Assembly: GCF_016429285.1 (NCBI RefSeq)
Contig: NZ_JAELUI010000008.1
Coordinates: 1-63,119, forward strand
Direction of reading: 5' to 3'
From: Ralstonia sp. ASV6
GTDB lineage: Bacteria > Pseudomonadota > Gammaproteobacteria > Burkholderiales > Burkholderiaceae
Length of the DNA stretch: 63,119 nt
In this document: positions 59,771-63,119 of the stretch, in pieces
How the letters are laid out: each line of letters opens with the position of its first letter
How positions within the stretch are numbered: position 1 is the stretch's first letter
The notes under the pieces: model-generated
What the model saw: only the letters and a program-made list of their open reading frames with translations
What the model was told of the DNA's origin: nothing
Databases searched by the model: none
Translations under genes and position numbers: made by a program

Positions 59771-61834
59771 TTACAGCGGATCGCGAATGTAGCCGACCAG
59801 CTTGTCGACCACCGGTCGGTTCGGTTTGGTCAACAGGCTGACGACAATGGCCGCCACAAACCCAGCCGGCACCCCAAACGCGCCCGATGCAATCGGGTCC
59901 ACGCCAAACCAAGGCTGACCCAGGATGCCTGTCATGCGCGTGAAGAACGGGTAGTTGACGAAGATGTAATAGACGCTGACCGCCAACCCGGCAAGCATGC
60001 CCGCGATGGCACCGGCGCGGTTCGTGCGCTTCCAGAACACCCCCAGCACCAGCACCGGGAAGAAGCACGAAGCCGCCAGTGAAAACGCCGCCCCCACCAG
60101 GAAAAGAATGTTGCCGGGCTTGAGTGAGGTCACATACGCTGCCAGCAACGCCACCCCCAGCAACACCACCTTGGCGCTTGTCACGCGCCGCTGGTGGCTG
60201 GCGGTGTTGTCGATCATGTGGAAGTACACGTCGTGCGATAGCGCATTGGCGATCGTCAGCAGCAGGCCGTCGGCAGTGGACAGCGCAGCCGCCAGTGCAC
60301 CGGCAGCAATCAGCCCGGACAGCACATACGGCAGCCCGGCAATCTCGGGCGCTGCCAGCACCACCATGTCCGGCTGGATCATCACCTCTGCCCACTGGAC
60401 GATGCCATCGCCATTGATGTCGCGCAGCGTCAGCACGGCCGGATCGACCTTGCGCCACGGCACGATCCACTGCGGCAGATCAGCGAACGGCGCGCCGACC
60501 AGATGCTGCAGCAGATCAAGCTTGACGAGCGCCGCCAGCGCCGGCGCCGAGACATACAGCAGCACCACGAAAAACAATGTCCAACTCACCGAATTGCGCG
60601 TCTCGCGCACCGACGGCGTGGTGTGAAAGCGCGTGAGGATGTGCGGCAGGCTGGCGGTGCCCACCATCAGGCAGAACACCAGCAGCACAAAGTTCAGCCG
60701 CTCGGTGCCACGCTCGGCCTCGGACTTGGACGGGAACGGCTCGGCAGATGGTGGCGCCGCGCGGCTGCGCTCCAGGGCCGCCTCGCGCTCCAGGTTCCAC
60801 AGAATCGACGCGCTGGCCGCGTCTGCGGGAAACGCTTCGCGCGCACGCTCCAGCGTCTTGATCTCACGCAACGGTGCGTTGCGCTCGCGCGCCAGCTTCA
60901 GTTGCGTGTTCAGAGCCTCCCGCGACTCATCGAACGATTGCGGCAGCCGGGCAATGCGCTCCTCCAGTGCCTGTGCTTCGGCCAGGAAATGATCGCGCAC
61001 GCGCTGTTCAGCCGGGTCGTGGGCAATGCGTTGCTCTTCCTTTTCAATCTGCTGCAGCAGATGACCGGTCGAGAGCTGCGGCACCGGATCGTGATACCGA
61101 TGCCAGCCGATCAGCCCCACCACGCCCAGGAACGACACGATCATGATGATGTACTGCGCCACCTGCGTCCAAGTCACGGCACGCATGCCCCCCAGGAACG
61201 AGCACACCAGAATGCCCGCCAGCCCGAAGAACACCCCCACCGAAAACTCCACGCCGATGAAGCGTGTGACCACCAGCCCGACGCCCTGGATTTGCGCGAC
61301 AAGGTAGACGAAGGAGCACAGTGTCGCGCCCAGCACGGCAATGCCTCGCACCACCGAACTACCGCCCCGCTCCCCGTTGCCGTAGCGGTTGGCGAGAAAA
61401 TCCGGCACCGTGTAGCCACCGAACTTGCGCAGATACGGCGCCAGCAGGAAAGCAACAAGGCAGTAACCGCCCGTCCAGCCCATCACATAGGCCAGCCCTT
61501 CATAACCCGAGGCAAACACAATGCCCGCCAGGCCGATGAATGAAGCCGCACTCATCCAGTCTGCCGCGGTGGCCATGCCGTTGAAGAATGCAGGCACGCG
61601 GCGACCAGCTACGTAGTACTCAGTCAGATCTGCCGTGCGACAGATCAGCCCGATGCACGCATAGATGGCAATGGTGACGAACAGGAACACATAGCCGAGC
61701 CACACACCCGGCCCGCGCACATGCTCGATCGCCCCCATCATGACGATGAACAGCAGCAGCCCGACGGTGTAGAGCCCGTAATACAGAAACAGCCGCTTGC
61801 GAAAGCGGCTGTCTTGTTGAGGATCGGTAGCCAA
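59771..61834 (-). CDS. Sodium:solute symporter, VC_2705-type
   Basis: This 687-residue inner-membrane symporter is longer than ActP-type transporters (~550). Helices include LFLYYGLYTVGLLLFIVMMG and ATAADWMSAASFIGLAGIVF; the sodium-site-like SLAASCFFPVLVLGVFWKRT is typical. A charged helical insertion of ~120 residues (HLLQQIEKEEQRIAHDPAEQ to ALERSRAAPPSAEPFPSKSE) lies between membrane helices and looks coiled-coil. It matches the long VC_2705 subfamily from memory (TIGR03648). It is 21 bases after acs, so uptake of acetate or a related acid is likely. The substrate is not proven. Confidence 0.87.
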   Translation of the reverse strand: MATDPQQDSRFRKRLFLYYGLYTVGLLLFIVMMGAIEHVRGPGVWLGYVFLFVTIAIYACIGLICRTADLTEYYVAGRRVPAFFNGMATAADWMSAASFIGLAGIVFASGYEGLAYVMGWTGGYCLVAFLLAPYLRKFGGYTVPDFLANRYGNGERGGSSVVRGIAVLGATLCSFVYLVAQIQGVGLVVTRFIGVEFSVGVFFGLAGILVCSFLGGMRAVTWTQVAQYIIMIVSFLGVVGLIGWHRYHDPVPQLSTGHLLQQIEKEEQRIAHDPAEQRVRDHFLAEAQALEERIARLPQSFDESREALNTQLKLARERNAPLREIKTLERAREAFPADAASASILWNLEREAALERSRAAPPSAEPFPSKSEAERGTERLNFVLLVFCLMVGTASLPHILTRFHTTPSVRETRNSVSWTLFFVVLLYVSAPALAALVKLDLLQHLVGAPFADLPQWIVPWRKVDPAVLTLRDINGDGIVQWAEVMIQPDMVVLAAPEIAGLPYVLSGLIAAGALAAALSTADGLLLTIANALSHDVYFHMIDNTASHQRRVTSAKVVLLGVALLAAYVTSLKPGNILFLVGAAFSLAASCFFPVLVLGVFWKRTNRAGAIAGMLAGLAVSVYYIFVNYPFFTRMTGILGQPWFGVDPIASGAFGVPAGFVAAIVVSLLTKPNRPVVDKLVGYIRDPL

Positions 61835-61855
61835 GATCGGCGACCAGCGCTGCGG

Positions 61856-63119
<1,264 letters not shown>

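Overview
The window looks like a chromosomal segment of a high-GC betaproteobacterium, most likely Ralstonia or a close Burkholderiaceae relative. This rests on protein resemblance and gene order: carA-lysE-carB, PrkA-YeaH-SpoVR, phasin/PHB depolymerase genes, and VC_2705-type symporter next to acs. No sequence search was run. I see no IS element, integrase, phage block, CRISPR array or rRNA. Two tRNA genes are present: Val(CAC) and Ser(GGA).

Layout. 0.2-5.3 kb: carA-lysE-carB, minus strand, behind a near-consensus sigma70 promoter. 5.7-11.6 kb: prpE, a LysM lytic transglycosylase, gloB, a methyltransferase and rnhA. 11.7-15.1 kb: an uncharacterised minus-strand cassette of two DUF2589-type proteins, a phage-type GH24 lysozyme and a small secreted two-cysteine protein, with a divergent LuxR regulator whose receiver domain has lost its phospho-acceptor. 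15.3-21.1 kb: DUF1488 and phasin-like genes, then prkA-yeaH-spoVR. 21.7-25.5 kb: tRNA-Val, dnaQ, purU, a Nudix gene and two unknown genes. 25.7-27.6 kb: an LpxO-like hydroxylase and a SYLF lipoprotein.

27.8-38.3 kb is a tightly packed operon, mostly with 4-nt ATGA overlaps. It encodes a LysR regulator, a flavoprotein, a five-part Opp/Dpp-type ABC importer, a BAAT-hydrolase/CMD fusion protein and an AhpD-like protein. The substrate is unknown, but the set reads as one uptake-and-catabolism unit. 38.4-41.1 kb: an IorAB-type molybdenum hydroxylase. 41.5-43.9 kb: two convergent RcsB/BvgA-like response regulators flanking a small ORF, beside the remains of a histidine kinase gene.

44.0-53.5 kb is mainly cell-envelope genes: Nudix hydrolase, classical autotransporter, small outer-membrane barrel, M23 peptidase, tRNA-Ser and an S15/CocE-type lipoprotein hydrolase. 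54.0-59.6 kb: a chemoreceptor, a pair of membrane proteins, and a PHB-depolymerase-family esterase followed by a phasin-like gene. 59.8 kb to the end: a sodium:solute symporter and the 3' part of acs, which runs off the window.

The best candidates for undescribed biology are the DUF2589/lysozyme cassette with its 5' leader hairpin, and the LysR-ABC-hydrolase/CMD-AhpD operon.
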